DNA of 64,000 nucleotides from Lactuca virosa (taxonomy: Eukaryota > Streptophyta > Magnoliopsida > Asterales > Asteraceae): positions 244,876,932 through 244,940,931 of the forward strand of contig CAKMRJ010005523.1 in the NCBI GenBank assembly GCA_928212115.1, written 5' to 3'. Shown here in pieces: positions 49,021-60,150 of this stretch. Both the position numbers and the translations under genes were made by a program. The notes beneath the pieces were generated by a model. It saw only the letters and a program-made list of their open reading frames with translations, had not been told where the DNA came from and did no database searches. The number at the start of each line of letters is the position of its first letter. Position 1 is the first letter of the stretch.

Positions 49021-49521
49021 TATTGGACTTTGTGTTTTGGGCCATGCTTTGGGCCATGCCTTGGGCAGTTCGGCCATCAATAGTCTGAAGTTATGGGCCA
49101 ATGATGTATTTGAGCTTGGGGTGAGGCCCATTGGAGGGAGTGGGCCCAGTTTAGCAAAGTGGGCCGCTAGTGGACTTGGGTAGTTTATCTAGTGTTGGGC
49201 CCGCCAATTAGATTGAGAATTGGGCCTTGGTGGGTCCAATGGGGTTAGGTCATTATTGGGCTGGTCAGTGGGCTATTATTAGACCTAAAGAGTGAGAGTT
49301 TGACTTAGTACCTAATTGGGGTAATTGTGGGCTTTTGCACAGAGTTAGAGAACGAAGTATAGTGACAACATTACTAGAGGCTGTTCATCATACGAGGTGA
49401 GTCTTCTCGCTATACCTTACCTAGAGTGGTAATTATGTGTGACCGGAAGGTCTTATGTACTATGACGAGTATGTGATATATGTTGTTATGTGAGATGTAT
49501 ATGTTATGTATGTTATGAGTA

Positions 49522-49690
49522 GCATGGTATGGACCGGAAGGTCAACAGTGTATGGACCGGAAGGTCAGCAGTGTATGGACCGGAAGGTCAATATGGTATG
49601 GACCAGAAGGTCGACAGAGTAGGACCGGAAGGTCTACTCAAATTGTGGGACCGGAAGGCCCCTGAGATACATTGACCGGCAGGTCTCGTA
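49522..49690 (+). repeat. GGACCGGAAGGTC minisatellite in the LTR
   Basis: TATGGACCGGAAGGTCARCA recurs with a period of about 23 bp, seven or so copies. The 3' LTR has fewer (about 55800-55940). The solo LTR at 13211 carries the same motif in inverse orientation. Confidence 0.88.
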
Positions 49691-49988
49691 GAGTTATAGC
49701 CTCGAGTGGCTTATGTGCTGTATGTAGTATTTTGGGGAACTCACTAAGCTTCGTGCTTACCGTGTTATATGTTATGTGTTTCAGGTTCTTATCAGGATCG
49801 CGGGAAGGCACCAGCATGATTGTACACACACACACACACTATGTTTTGGGAAGAGCTACTGTGGATCCTGGATTTTATGTGATGATTTGAAAACTTTGTT
49901 AAATGAATATTTGGAGTTGAACAATATGATATATGTTTTTATGAATTGAAAATGAAAAATTGGTTTGAATTTTCACGACGTTACAAGT

Positions 49989-50000
49989 TGGTATCAGAGC
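49989..50000 (+). other. Primer binding site of the nested element
   Basis: TGGTATCAGAGC, three bases after the LTR, complementary to the initiator Met tRNA 3' end. Confidence 0.93.
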
Positions 50001-50641
50001 CTTGGTTTGAGGGATTCGGATACACCTTCGGGCGTATCTGAACTAAAACTGAGGATTTGAGAAAAGTTTTTAAAAAGAAACTATTTTCTAAGATAAGTAA
50101 AATATTTTCAAGAAAGCGGAAAGGAGTAGTGTGTACAATCAGCCAGCACCCGAACGGTGATTTCCTAAAATACCCTTACGTTATATGTTATGAGATGTTA
50201 TGTGATATGTTATGCACGCTAGAGAGTAGGCTAGGTATTCATATCTAGGACTACAATGGCCTGATTTGTGATGCCTTAGCCTAGGAGTTACTGCTACTAT
50301 GAGTTACTTCGAGAATGAGTAGGTAGCAGAGAGGAGCTTATGAGAGGTCTACTGGAAAGTGGCCTGTGTGTGATAAGATGTAGAGTACTTGTGATCTGGA
50401 ATCCTAGGATGAGGACTTGGGGTGAAAACTGATGTGGTGTGGAAGGTAGTATAGGGCCCGTACTACTTGAAACACTGGATCAGTAAGCAGTCCAAGTAAG
50501 AATCCTTGGGATGCTAAGGAACAAGTAGGGCTGAGTGATCGAGTGCAAGCATACTCGAGTGCGTCTCTGTTTTCTTTTATGATGTGAGATATCATGGTGG
50601 GTACACGACACACACCGGTGAGCAGCGGTGTTAGCGATGAG

Positions 50642-51076
50642 GAGAAGTGATGTCATGGTTTGACTACCATGATAAATAGCAGATTGAGAAGTGATGTCAT
50701 GGTTCGAGTACCATGATAAGTAGCAGATTGAGAAGTGATGTCATGGTTCGAGTACCATGATACGTAGCTGATTGAGAAGTGATGACATGGTTCGAGTACC
50801 ATGATAAGTAGCAGATTGAGAAGTGATGTCATGGTTCGAGTACCATGATAAGTAGCAGATTGAGAAGTGATGACATGGTTCGAGTACCATGATAAGTAGC
50901 AGATCGAGAGGTGACATCATGGTTCGAGTACCATGATTTGAGGCGGATTGAGAAGAGAGAACATGGTTCGAGTACCATGATTCGTAGTAGATTAAGAGGA
51001 GATAACATGGTACGGGTACCATGATTCATAGCAGATCGAGAGGTGGCCACACGGTTTGAGCACCATGTCATGTGTT
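50642..51076 (+). repeat. 44-bp tandem array, about 10 copies, each a hairpin
   Basis: Unit starts GAGAAGTGATGTCATGGTTC and ends GATAAGTAGCAGATT. Each contains TCATGGT-N6-ACCATGA, a 7-bp stem. Later copies vary outside the stem more than within it. Confidence 0.93.
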
Positions 51077-52282
51077 TGCTTCTGGTTTTACCAGTTATTC
51101 CGTGGTGATTGTCTAGACTGAGATCAGATATGAAAGAGTATGGGGCTAGAAGGCCATGATGAACGAGTTTAGTGGAGCATCCCTTGAGAGGGGAATCGAG
51201 TTAGCTCCAAGGAATTGTTGGTGAGATGCCAGTTGGAGTCATGAGACTCAGGAATGTGTAGGGATGGTACATTATGGAAGAATACGGTCTGGACTGAGCG
51301 ACCGAACGATAGTGAAGATGTCACTTTCTGTGACCTGGGTGGTGTTATTTCCGTTTCCTGTGGGAAACATAAGAGGTGTTGGGATTTCGGTTTCTGAACT
51401 TGGGGGTAAAACCCTGCGGGTTAGCATTGATGGCGACTTTCCATCAGAATATTTGGGCAGTATGTCTGCCGAGAGGTAATGTTAGAGCATGAGCAGGTTG
51501 TCAGTGGGGACTGAGATGGTTAAGGACAAGGATACATCCTATTTGAGCATAGTTGGGCATGTATTAGTTGCAACGGTGGACGATCAAAAAGAGGATAGTG
51601 GGGCGGTGGCCCTTATTGTCTATGATGAGTATCGAGTGTAGTAATGAGGTCTCCGCTCTTATTACGACCCACGTGATGGAACGTTGGTTGAGGAGTCGAG
51701 GATGAGGAGTATGATAGTTCATTACTTTCAGATTAAGAGTCAGAGTTACTACTGGACAGTTGAGATGTCCGGTAATGGGATGGTATGAGATTCTGTATGA
51801 TTAGAGGCAACCATGATGAGAAGTTTCTGAGGATTTCATCTGAGATTCGGGGTATTTGGAGTTGCGAGGTCTCTATCGGGGAGACCACCGAGCATTGCGT
51901 AGTACCTTCCAAGAGTAAGTGTGACGTTTCTGGTGGAAACAGTTTGTGGAATAGATTATTGGTGCGCCAATTGGTGATGGTTCGAACCCTGAGTGGGGGA
52001 GAACTGGATATTCTATCGAGAGGATCAGAGATTTGTTCAAGAGCGGTTAAGGAGCTGGATGGAGACATGCACTATGGATTCATGAGACCAGGGTTATTGG
52101 TGGTCGAAGTGAGTTGCAGAGAGAGTTAATACATGTTGTACGTGTTCAAGAAAGGATGAGTGTCTGCACGGCAGGTGGCCGTTGGTCAGAGGCCTGGTGG
52201 TAGATAGGAAATTTTTCGAGGTGGTTGGTCCGCAGGACATGAGTTAATGATCATCGTGCGGCGTCGAACTGAGGATGAGATT
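51077..52282 (+). other. Non-coding interior of the nested element
   Basis: No recognisable retroelement domain. Short frames (51264-51479, 51785-52129) show none either. Confidence 0.5.
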
Positions 52283-53165
52283 GTGAGAGGTTGCGGTGAT
52301 GCTACGGGAAGCCGTAGTACTTACTATCCAGTGAGAGGTTGCGGTGATGCTACGGGAAGCCGTAGTACTCACTATTCAGTGAGAGGTTGCGGTGATGCTA
52401 CGGGGAGCCGTAGTACTCACTATTGAGTGAGAGGTTGCGGTGATGCTACGGGAAGCCGTAGTACTCACTATTGAGTGAGAGGTTGCGGTGATACTACGGG
52501 GAGCCGTAGTACTCACTATTCAGTGAGAGGTTGCGGTGATGCTACGGGAAGCCGTAGTACTCACTATTCAGTGAGAGGTTGCGGTGATGCTACGGGGAGC
52601 CGTAGTACTCACTATTCAGTGAGAGGTTGCGGTGATGCTACGGGGATCCGTAGTACTCACTATTCAGTGAGAGGTGGCGGTGATGCTATGGGGATCCGTA
52701 GTACTCACTATTCAGTGAGAGGTTGCGGTGATGCTACGGGAAGCCGTAGTACTCACTATTCAGTGAGAGGTTGCGGTGATGTTACGGGAAGCCGTAGTAC
52801 TCACTATTCAGTGAGAGGTTACAGTGATGCTACGGGAAGCCGTAGTACTCACTATTCAGTGAGAGGTTGCGGTGATGCTACGGGGAGCCGTAGTACTCAC
52901 TATTCAGTGAGAGGTTGCGGTGATGCTACAGGGAGCCGTAGTACTCACTATTCAGTGAGAGGTTGTGGTGATGCTACGGGAAGCCGTAGTACTCACTATT
53001 CAGTGAGAGGTGGCGGTGATGCTACGGGGATCCGTAGTACTCACTATTCAGTGAGAGGTTGCGGTGATGCTACGGGAAGCCGTAGTATTCACTATTCAGT
53101 GAGAGGGCAGTGATGCTACGGGGAGCACTATTCAGTGAGAGCCGTAGTTCAGTGAGCTACGTGGA
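52283..53165 (+). repeat. 48-bp tandem array, about 17 copies plus a decayed tail, each with two hairpins
   Basis: Unit GTGAGAGGTTGCGGTGATGC followed by TACGGGAAGCCGTAGTACTC and ACTATTCA. Each holds CTACGG-N4-CCGTAG and, across the unit boundary, CTCACT-N4-AGTGAG. Because 48 is a multiple of 3, units without a stop give a repeating 16-residue frame; units 3 and 4 end in TGA, so the long frame starts only after them. The tail after 53109 is scrambled. Confidence 0.95.
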
Positions 53166-54101
53166 GCCGTAGTACTCACTAGTCAGAGCATGACGCATAA
53201 GGGTTTTAGGCTTGGGTAGCCCTAATGATTGAGTTTGGGAGCCTGGTGGTTGGACCAGGGGCGAGGCCGAGGTCTCTATATTTGTCAGAAATCGCTATAT
53301 TCTAAGTTGAGTCGTGGTTATCGCAACCGAAGGGAATTGAAGAAGTGGTGTACGCGTGGATTGCGAATCTTGGGTCATGAGTTGAGTATCAGATTGGAAT
53401 TTAGTGGACCCAATTTTGTTGTTGAATCCGACTCTAGAGCTTGAGTCTGGATTCATTCGTGTGTTTAGTAGGCAAGATGAGGTATCAGATTCGTAGATGG
53501 GTTCATTTTGAGAAGTATTGTTCCCCATCAGATGTATTAAACCAGAGTGAGTTAGCTCGGTCGCGAAACGCATGGAATCAGTGGATGGTAGACGGCAGAG
53601 GTCGAAGGTAAGACGATATCAGATAAATTGTAGTATTCGCTTGGGGTAAAGCGAACTACGTGACTTGTGCGTCACGATGAGCTGAGGTAGCTATCGCGAG
53701 CAGGAGGGTTGTAAAGTTATCATATTGGGTGTGCAAGGGGTATCCTTTGGAGGTGAAACCGTTGGGTCATGATTTGACCTGGTACTTAGAGTTGGAAGTG
53801 TTTTATCCGAGTCTGTTAATCGATGATCGATTATCAAGGTGATATTCTGCATGGGCGGTTTGGTGGGGAGACAGACCACTATAGTCTTCCAGTTTTGGAG
53901 AGTTAGAGCAGATACCTCCACGGGAAAAAGGGGTCCGTCCTTCTCCGGCTTGGGAATTTCTACTTGGTTTCGGATGTCCTGGGAGAAGGATTGTTGGATG
54001 TTAAGAGATTTTCCGGTTGTGCTTCCCGGACTATTGGTTTCGATCTATGCGAAGAAAAGGAACGATTTCGAGGGCGAAATCTAAATTAAGTGGGGGAGAA
54101 T
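53166..54101 (+). other. 3' interior of the nested element up to the polypurine tract
   Basis: No clear domain. The last frame before the LTR ends FRGRNLN-like and is followed by GTGGGGGAGAA, the arrangement seen at the end of Ty3 pol genes, so this may be a relic of pol. Confidence 0.45.
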
Positions 54102-56233
54102 TGTAACATCCTGTTTCAGATTGTTTGCGATTCAAGACTCGTGGGCCGTAATATGAATATGAGAAGGTTTCGAGATTTTAAAAAAAGATATGTTTAGGTA
54201 TTCTTGGATATGGATAGGGTGGATTGTGTGAGAAAGGGGTTCAGTTTGTGCTTTAGGTCCCAAGGGTATCGGCAAGTGTTGGTTTGGACTTTTCATGAAT
54301 TTTGGATCTGAGTTCGAGTGGGCTCTAGGAGAAATAAAGTTGATTCAAGTGTAGAACTTCTCGCCACCTTTTCATGGATATAAAGTTCGTCGAAAACGGA
54401 CATCGGGTGAGGAAGATATGACACTTGGAAGTTTTTGGCATAAACGGTCCCTTAAGGAGAAAAGTTGGCATGGAAGGCCATGCATGTGAAATGGAAGCGC
54501 ATGGGTATGCCCAGCATAAGGCTGGGTTATGCCCAGCGTATAAGGGAAATGGTTGCAGGTGCTCCATGACGTACGCCAAGCGTCCAGAAACCCTAAATTT
54601 TGGGTGTGTCACTATATAAAGAACATATTGGTTCTAACCCTTGCCTCCTTATCTGTTCCCTTACCTTCAGAAAACCCTAGAACGCCCCATCCCTTCATTC
54701 TTGAGTGATTTTCTCCATATGAAGCTCATTTGGTGGTGTAAGCTTGGAAGAAGAAGTTGGCAAGGAAGAACTTGGGAGTTTGGAGCTCATAGATCTGGAA
54801 TGTCCTCATCATTTGGAGCTCTTCTGAGGTATAAAGTTCATAACGGTTACTTAAGAATGCATAGATCTTGTATAGTGAAGTTTTGGAGTTGTTTTGGTCC
54901 CAAGTTTGGACCTTTATGTTGGAATCTTTTTTTTGAGCTTAGGGTTGCCACCCTCAGAGCTAAAAGGGTCCCATAAGCAGTAAAGTTTCAATCTTGATGG
55001 TCCTAATGAGTTCATGCATGATATCTAGCCCTTGTTATGGAAATATGTTGATGCCTTTTGAGTTTGAGCTTATTTGGTGGATTGCAAGTCACAAAGATTA
55101 TAACTTTAAGGATTAAGAGGATAATAAGGACCTGGATCTGAATTTGTGGCCTCTGGAATGAAGTATTAACAAACTTAATGGAAAAAGGGCTTTACAGGAA
55201 GGTTACGCTGAGCGTATGTGCAGGTACGCCCAACGTACTCGCCATCGAGTCGGTACGCTTAGCGTACGTAGGAGTACGCCCCGCGTAACTTGTCTGTATT
55301 GGACTTTGTGTTTTGGGCCATGCTTTGGGCCATGCCTTGGCCAGTTGGGCCATCAATAGTCTGAAGTTATGGGCCAATGATGTATTTGAGCTTCGGGTGA
55401 GGCCCATTGGAGGGAGTGGCCCCAGTTTAGCAAAGTGGGACGCTAGTGGACTTGGGAAGTTTATCTAGTGTTGGGCCCGCCAGTTAGATTGAGAATTGGG
55501 CCTTGGTGGGTCCAATGGGTTTAGGACATTATTAGGCTGGTCAGTGGGCTATTATTAGACCTAAAGAGTGAGAGTTGGACTTAGTACCTAATTGGGGTAA
55601 TTGTGGGCTTTTGCACAGAGTTAGAGAACGAATTATAGCGGCATCATTACTAGAGGTTGTTCATCATACGAGGTGAGTCTTCTCGCTATACCTTACCTAG
55701 AGTGGTAATTATGTGTGACCGGAAGGTCTTATGTACTATGACGAGTATGTTATATATGTTGTTATGTGATATGTATATGTTATGTATGTTATGAGTAGCA
55801 TGGTATGGACTGGAAGGTCAACAGTGTATGGACCGGAAGGTCAGCAGTGTATGGACCGGAAGGTCGACAGAGTAGGACCGGAAGGTCTACTCAGATTGTG
55901 GGATCGGAAGGCCCCTGAGATACATTGACCGGAAGGTCTCGTAGAGCTATAGCCTCGAGTGGCTTATGTGCTGTATGTAGTATTTTTGGGGAACTCACTA
56001 AGCTTCGTGCTTACCGTGTTATATGTTATGTGTTTCAGGTTCTTATCAGGATCGCGGGAAGGCACCAACATGATTGTACACAGACACTATGTTTTGGGAA
56101 GAGCTACTGTGGATCCTGGATTTTATGTGATGATTTGAAAACTTTGTTAAATGAATATTTGGAGTTGAACAATATGATATATGTTTTTATGAATTGAAAA
56201 TGAAAAATTGGTTTGAATTTTCACGACGTTACA
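54102..56233 (+). repeat. 3' LTR of the nested element
   Basis: 2,132 bp, matching the 5' LTR almost throughout. TATA box at 54613. Ends GACGTTACA, followed by the TATAG duplication. Confidence 0.93.
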
Positions 56234-56238
56234 TATAG

Positions 56239-56964
56239 GGTATTCCATCCCGAGGATGACCGGACCCTATGATTGATTGGACCTAACGTGTTTGGTATGC
56301 CAACCCGAGGGTTGATTGGGCCAAACATGTGCATGATATGAGGGTATTCCATCCTGAGGATGACTGGACCCGTAGTGGGCATGCCTGGTATTCCAACCCG
56401 AGGCTGATTGGTCCAGGTATGAGTGTTTTGTGCTTATGAGCCGGTCATTATATGTATGTTGGTCCTAAGGATAAATGAATCACTGTATTGACAAACCTAT
56501 AAGGGTTTATCTCCCGGTTACATCCCGTTGTTCATTATATCCATGGGAATCGGTTATCAAAATGGGTTTCTCTTGAAGGAGTACCTAATCTCTTGTCGAG
56601 AAAAGAGTTATAGGTAGCAGTGTGTGATTTGTGGTTATGCTTTCTGGTGAGAACCTCAGGTTATCAGAAGTTGAGTAGCCAGTTAGGAGTTAAATGCAAA
56701 GAAATTGACAATGATTCAGAGTGGGCGGTCTGTGAAGGAGATGGACCATCTCGAGACTACAGATTCGGATTGAGTAAATGTGATTATATTGCAATGGATT
56801 CGTTTATTTTCAGGTTTTAGAACCCTGCGAGGGTTGGTTACGGTTGCCTTGGAAAGGTTGGGGCTATGCTCGTAAGTTGTAGTCGTGTTGTTCAAGTTGA
56901 CTAGTGTGTAAGGGATGACAAGAAACGATTTCCAGGACGAAATCAAAATTAAGTGGGGGAGAGT
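56239..56964 (+). other. Interior of the large element, right of the nested insertion
   Basis: Begins with an irregular repeat of GGTATTCCAWCCCGAGG (about 56242, 56297, 56344, 56389). The end reads GACGAAATCAAAATTAAGTG and then the polypurine tract. No domain recognised. Confidence 0.5.
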
Positions 56965-57941
56965 TGTAACATCCCATTTAAAATAGGGTAATTAAAATAA
57001 TAAACCCGAGATCCCGAGAAATAATAATTGGTATTATTTTATATTATTATAACCCAAAACCAAATAACAATTAGCTGGGAGTTGGTTTCGGGAAACCAAA
57101 TGACAAGATTTTGAATCTCCAGGGGTTAAAGTGTATTTGTGGGACTTAATTTGTAAATATTTTCATAAGTCAAGGGGTGTTTGGTATTATTTGGACTTAA
57201 TATGTAAGGATTTGTGGAAGCGGGGACTAAAGAGTAAATTATGGACCTTATATGAGAAGATTTTATTGAGGAGGGACTGATTGGTAAGTTTTGGACCTGA
57301 TTTGTAAGGGTTTTTTGCAGGAGGGGTTGAAAGGGTAAATATTAGGGCCATTTTTGAAAGGAAATAGAGAAGGGAGGGTCATTGTTGTTATTATGGGATG
57401 GAGTTTAGGAGTCGGGTATATAACCCATCGCAACCATCTCTCAAACCCTAACCTTAAAAAAATATGAGTAGCCGTCACCCTCCATCCTTGTGCCTCCCTC
57501 TTCTAGCCGCCATACTGCCCCTTACGCCACCCTCTCGCCACCATCATCGGGGAGATCGGAAACCACCATAACCACCGGGTACCGTCACAGCGTGGCTGTC
57601 AGACATCTTGGGCCACGAGGGCTGCTGACCACCGATGATAGCGACCACCAAAATCGCCGCTCTTCCTCATCTCTTTCTCCAGCCACCTTGTCGAGATCGA
57701 GTATCAACCACCGGCGTTGCTGTCGTGCCGAAGCAGGAACGCCATCATCAATCGCCAGCGACATCGACCAACGGAAATCGCCGCCCTTCTCCTTCTCTCT
57801 CTTTTCAGCCGCCGCCTCTTTAGCTGTGGAAACCGGTGAACCGCCGTCGGAGCGTCGGCGTTCATGCCATTGCTGTTGTTGCTCACAACTTGCTGTACGT
57901 CGGAGACCATAAGAGGAGTCTTGAGTCGTGTTGTGGTCGGG
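56965..57941 (+). repeat. 3' LTR of the large element, interrupted
   Basis: Matches 41636-42611 and stops abruptly at TGTGGTCGGG, where TGTAACATACACG begins. In the 5' LTR the sequence continues GGAGGGGCCG at this point. Confidence 0.88.
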
Positions 57942-59598
57942 TGTAACATACACGTCAATTATCGTGTTATGTAATTTTAAAAGTGAATAATTTTATGAAA
58001 TATTATATAATTATGAGTATTGAGTTCAACGGATATTTTTTACTAGAAATGAAGTAAAACTATGTTTAGAATCACCCACAATGTTTTGGAAGTCTTATGA
58101 GATTCCAAACATTAGGCAAATATTGAAATTTAACGAAAATATAAAATTTGAAATAAGTAAAATTTTATTATTGAAAGTTGTAAAGAATCTCGTTAGAAAC
58201 ATTTAGGCGAAAACCAATCGAAATCCGAATTATAACGAAGAAGTTATGACCAATAGAAGGTCCGCGACAAAACCGGCAAGACGCCGAATGACGTAAAAAG
58301 TGAGTTTTTTGATAAACGACTTTTTAGCCTTGGTGATCTAAATGAAAGTTGTAGTATTTGTTAAACCGAGAATTTTGATAAAAAGAACGCCCAAAACTGA
58401 CTTCATATGAGGAAGTTATGATTTTTCTAAGTTTCAGCTTAGCAATAGACAGCTAAAAACTCGAATTTTAGATCGAGTGATTTTTAGCCAACACAACCTA
58501 AACGAGAATGGAAGGTCTCGTCATTAGTAGTACAACGGTAAAAAGACTGACGAAAACAAACGTCGGATGAAGAAGTTATGAATTTTTAACGGATTTTCCT
58601 GTCCCGGTCTGTTAAAAATAATAATATTAAAAATAAATTCAAAATTAGCCGATGAAGTCTAAACGAACGTTATAGAGCATAATTTTCCCTACGCGTGCAT
58701 ATAAAGAACGTCAAAAACGGAGCTCGTATGCGAAAGTTATGAATTTTAGAAGTTTTTGGCACAAAAATCGAGAATAATTGCGAAATCCGAGAAAAATCGC
58801 ATGGCCTGAGTTCGGCCACGTCACCCTCGCTCCTCGCGCGACACGTATTCGATGTGAGCCACGTCAGGCGCGCCCCATGTCCGATGTCGATGACTCAGCC
58901 GAAGACCATCCGACGCGTGTGCATCCCCGTGTCCGAAGCAACTGCGTCATCCGAGACGCTGGACCAATCCGAAGCGCACACCTGTTCCGACCCTCGCATC
59001 CGAGCCTCGCCCTTCTGCCGCGTGTACCGAGCCTCGCAACCACCTGCCCTCTTCTTCTTTCTTCGGATCCGAGGCTCGCACCTATATAAAGGGTGCGAGA
59101 CCTCCCAGTTTTTGTTGGAATTTTTGTCACTTTTCACCCCTAATTTCATATTTGAGCTACTTCCACTTCCCCCGAAGCCCCAAGATTATTTCCAACGCCC
59201 AAAACACGCCCCAAAGTTCCCGAAGACCCCGAAAAATTTATCTTTTCAGTTTTGAAGCCCAACCCTCGCAAGGCCCGGTTATCAAGAAAACTCCTGGTTT
59301 TCAACGAAGAAAGTCAATTATAGTAAGGAAGTGCTGCCCAAATTACTATTTTAACCCCCGGTTATTTCACGGTGAGTTTATATATAAGAACAATTGTATG
59401 TTATGTGTTATATGTGCTATGTGCTTTTCAGTGTTATTATTCCGGGTTATTTTCCCGTGTTATTTTTATTCCTCCTATTTATGATAGCAAAGCTATACCT
59501 TTGACCATGTGATCAGTGAAAGGACTTAGATTCACGGTGGTACTGGTACTGATGAAGCTATGAATCGAGTTTGAAACTAATCAGAGTATAATGATCAA
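57942..59598 (+). mobile_element. Third LTR, inserted into the 3' LTR and itself interrupted
   Basis: Starts TGTAACATACACG at 57942. It has a GC-rich block at 58800-59080 with CGAGCCTCGC-type dyads, then TATATAAAG at 59083, an LTR promoter. It is interrupted at 59599 by a minus-strand element, so its end is outside the view. The open frames at 58778-59484 fall in promoter and leader sequence and are not genes. Confidence 0.68.
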
Positions 59599-59873
59599 TG
59601 TAGGATTGCGAGATTTGAACACAGATGTAAATATGATCTTGTTTTAGCTCTATTACGCTCTCAAGTTTTACAGAGTACAAATGACAATTCTGTAAAGGCT
59701 TGTCCCAATGACTCTAGTAAACACTCCTATTTATAGGAGAGGAAAGCGTACAAAAAATATACTAAGGACTATGCGTTAAGCTTCGAATACAATGCCCTAG
59801 TAAAATAGATTACAAAATGTTCGAAGGGTACAAAACATATACTTCGACTAATTACAACTATTCGACCCTTACA
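59599..59873 (-). repeat. 3' LTR of a copia-type element
   Basis: On the minus strand it runs from TGTAAGGGTCG at 59873 to CAATCCTACA at 59599, 275 bp. It holds a CCTATAAATAGG TATA box (59726-59737). The polypurine tract AAAGGGGGAGAT (59874-59885) lies directly upstream. The 5' LTR is outside the window, so the border at 59599 rests on TG...CA alone. Confidence 0.72.
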
Positions 59874-60150
59874 ATCTCCCCCTTTGTAATAATAGTCGAA
59901 GTCTTCAATTAGTGAGAAGTGTGATGGAATACAGCAACACCCTTCGAATCTCTGTGTACCAAGATATAATTTTCTTTAACTCTTTCTTATCTCCTTCATT
60001 GTTCTTTTTGCAGTGATTCATACGAACAATCAAGTTCGTATATTGAGACGTTGAATACCTTTCCACTTCACTTGCCTGGAATAAAAACCTTTTTGCTTTT
60101 CTAGCTTTGTCTTTTCCTGCGAAGACTAATCCAAAAGGCTTTAGGCAAAT

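Larger units (their letters stand above)
47798..49985 (+). repeat. 5' LTR of the nested element
   Basis: 2,188 bp. It has a TATA box (TATATAAAG at 48339), TACGCnnAGCGTA dyads at 48200-48310 and 48925-49020, and a minisatellite at 49522-49690. Compared with the 3' LTR it has a longer stretch near 48265-48310 and more minisatellite units. Confidence 0.93.
47798..56233 (+). mobile_element. Complete non-autonomous Ty3-like LTR element, nested, duplication TATAG
   Basis: LTRs at 47798-49985 and 54102-56233 start TGTAACATCC and end GACGTTACA. The flanks TATAG at 47793-47797 and 56234-56238 are exact. The primer site is at 49989-50000 and the polypurine tract GTGGGGGAGAA at about 54090-54100. The interior is 4.1 kb and holds two hairpin-unit tandem arrays but no gag, protease, reverse transcriptase or integrase that I can see. 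It must use the enzymes of another element. The two LTRs are very similar, so the insertion is young. It shares the primer site and 3' end style with its host. Confidence 0.93.
41636..57941 (+). mobile_element. Large Ty3-type LTR retrotransposon, pol-less, with a nested element
   Basis: 5' LTR 41636-44599, primer site for initiator Met tRNA, gag remnant, a nested LTR element at 47798-56233, polypurine tract (AAGTGGGGGAGAG) and the first 977 bp of the 3' LTR up to 57941, where another LTR interrupts it. The internal region without the nested element is about 3.9 kb and shows no protease, reverse transcriptase or integrase, so the copy is non-autonomous or badly decayed. GATCC precedes the 5' LTR; its partner is outside the window. 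Confidence 0.85.

Noticed and set aside
52475..53113. 212-codon open frame of 16-residue repeats
   Set aside because: It is the translation of the 48-bp array. Units 3 and 4 end in stops, there is no proper start, and the array lies in a non-coding part of a retrotransposon.
50642..53165. CRISPR-like arrays
   Set aside because: Units are contiguous with no unique spacers, and this is a plant nuclear sequence. They are minisatellites.
58778..59484. Frames of 103-133 codons around the third LTR promoter
   Set aside because: They overlap the dyad block and TATA box of an LTR and have no motif.
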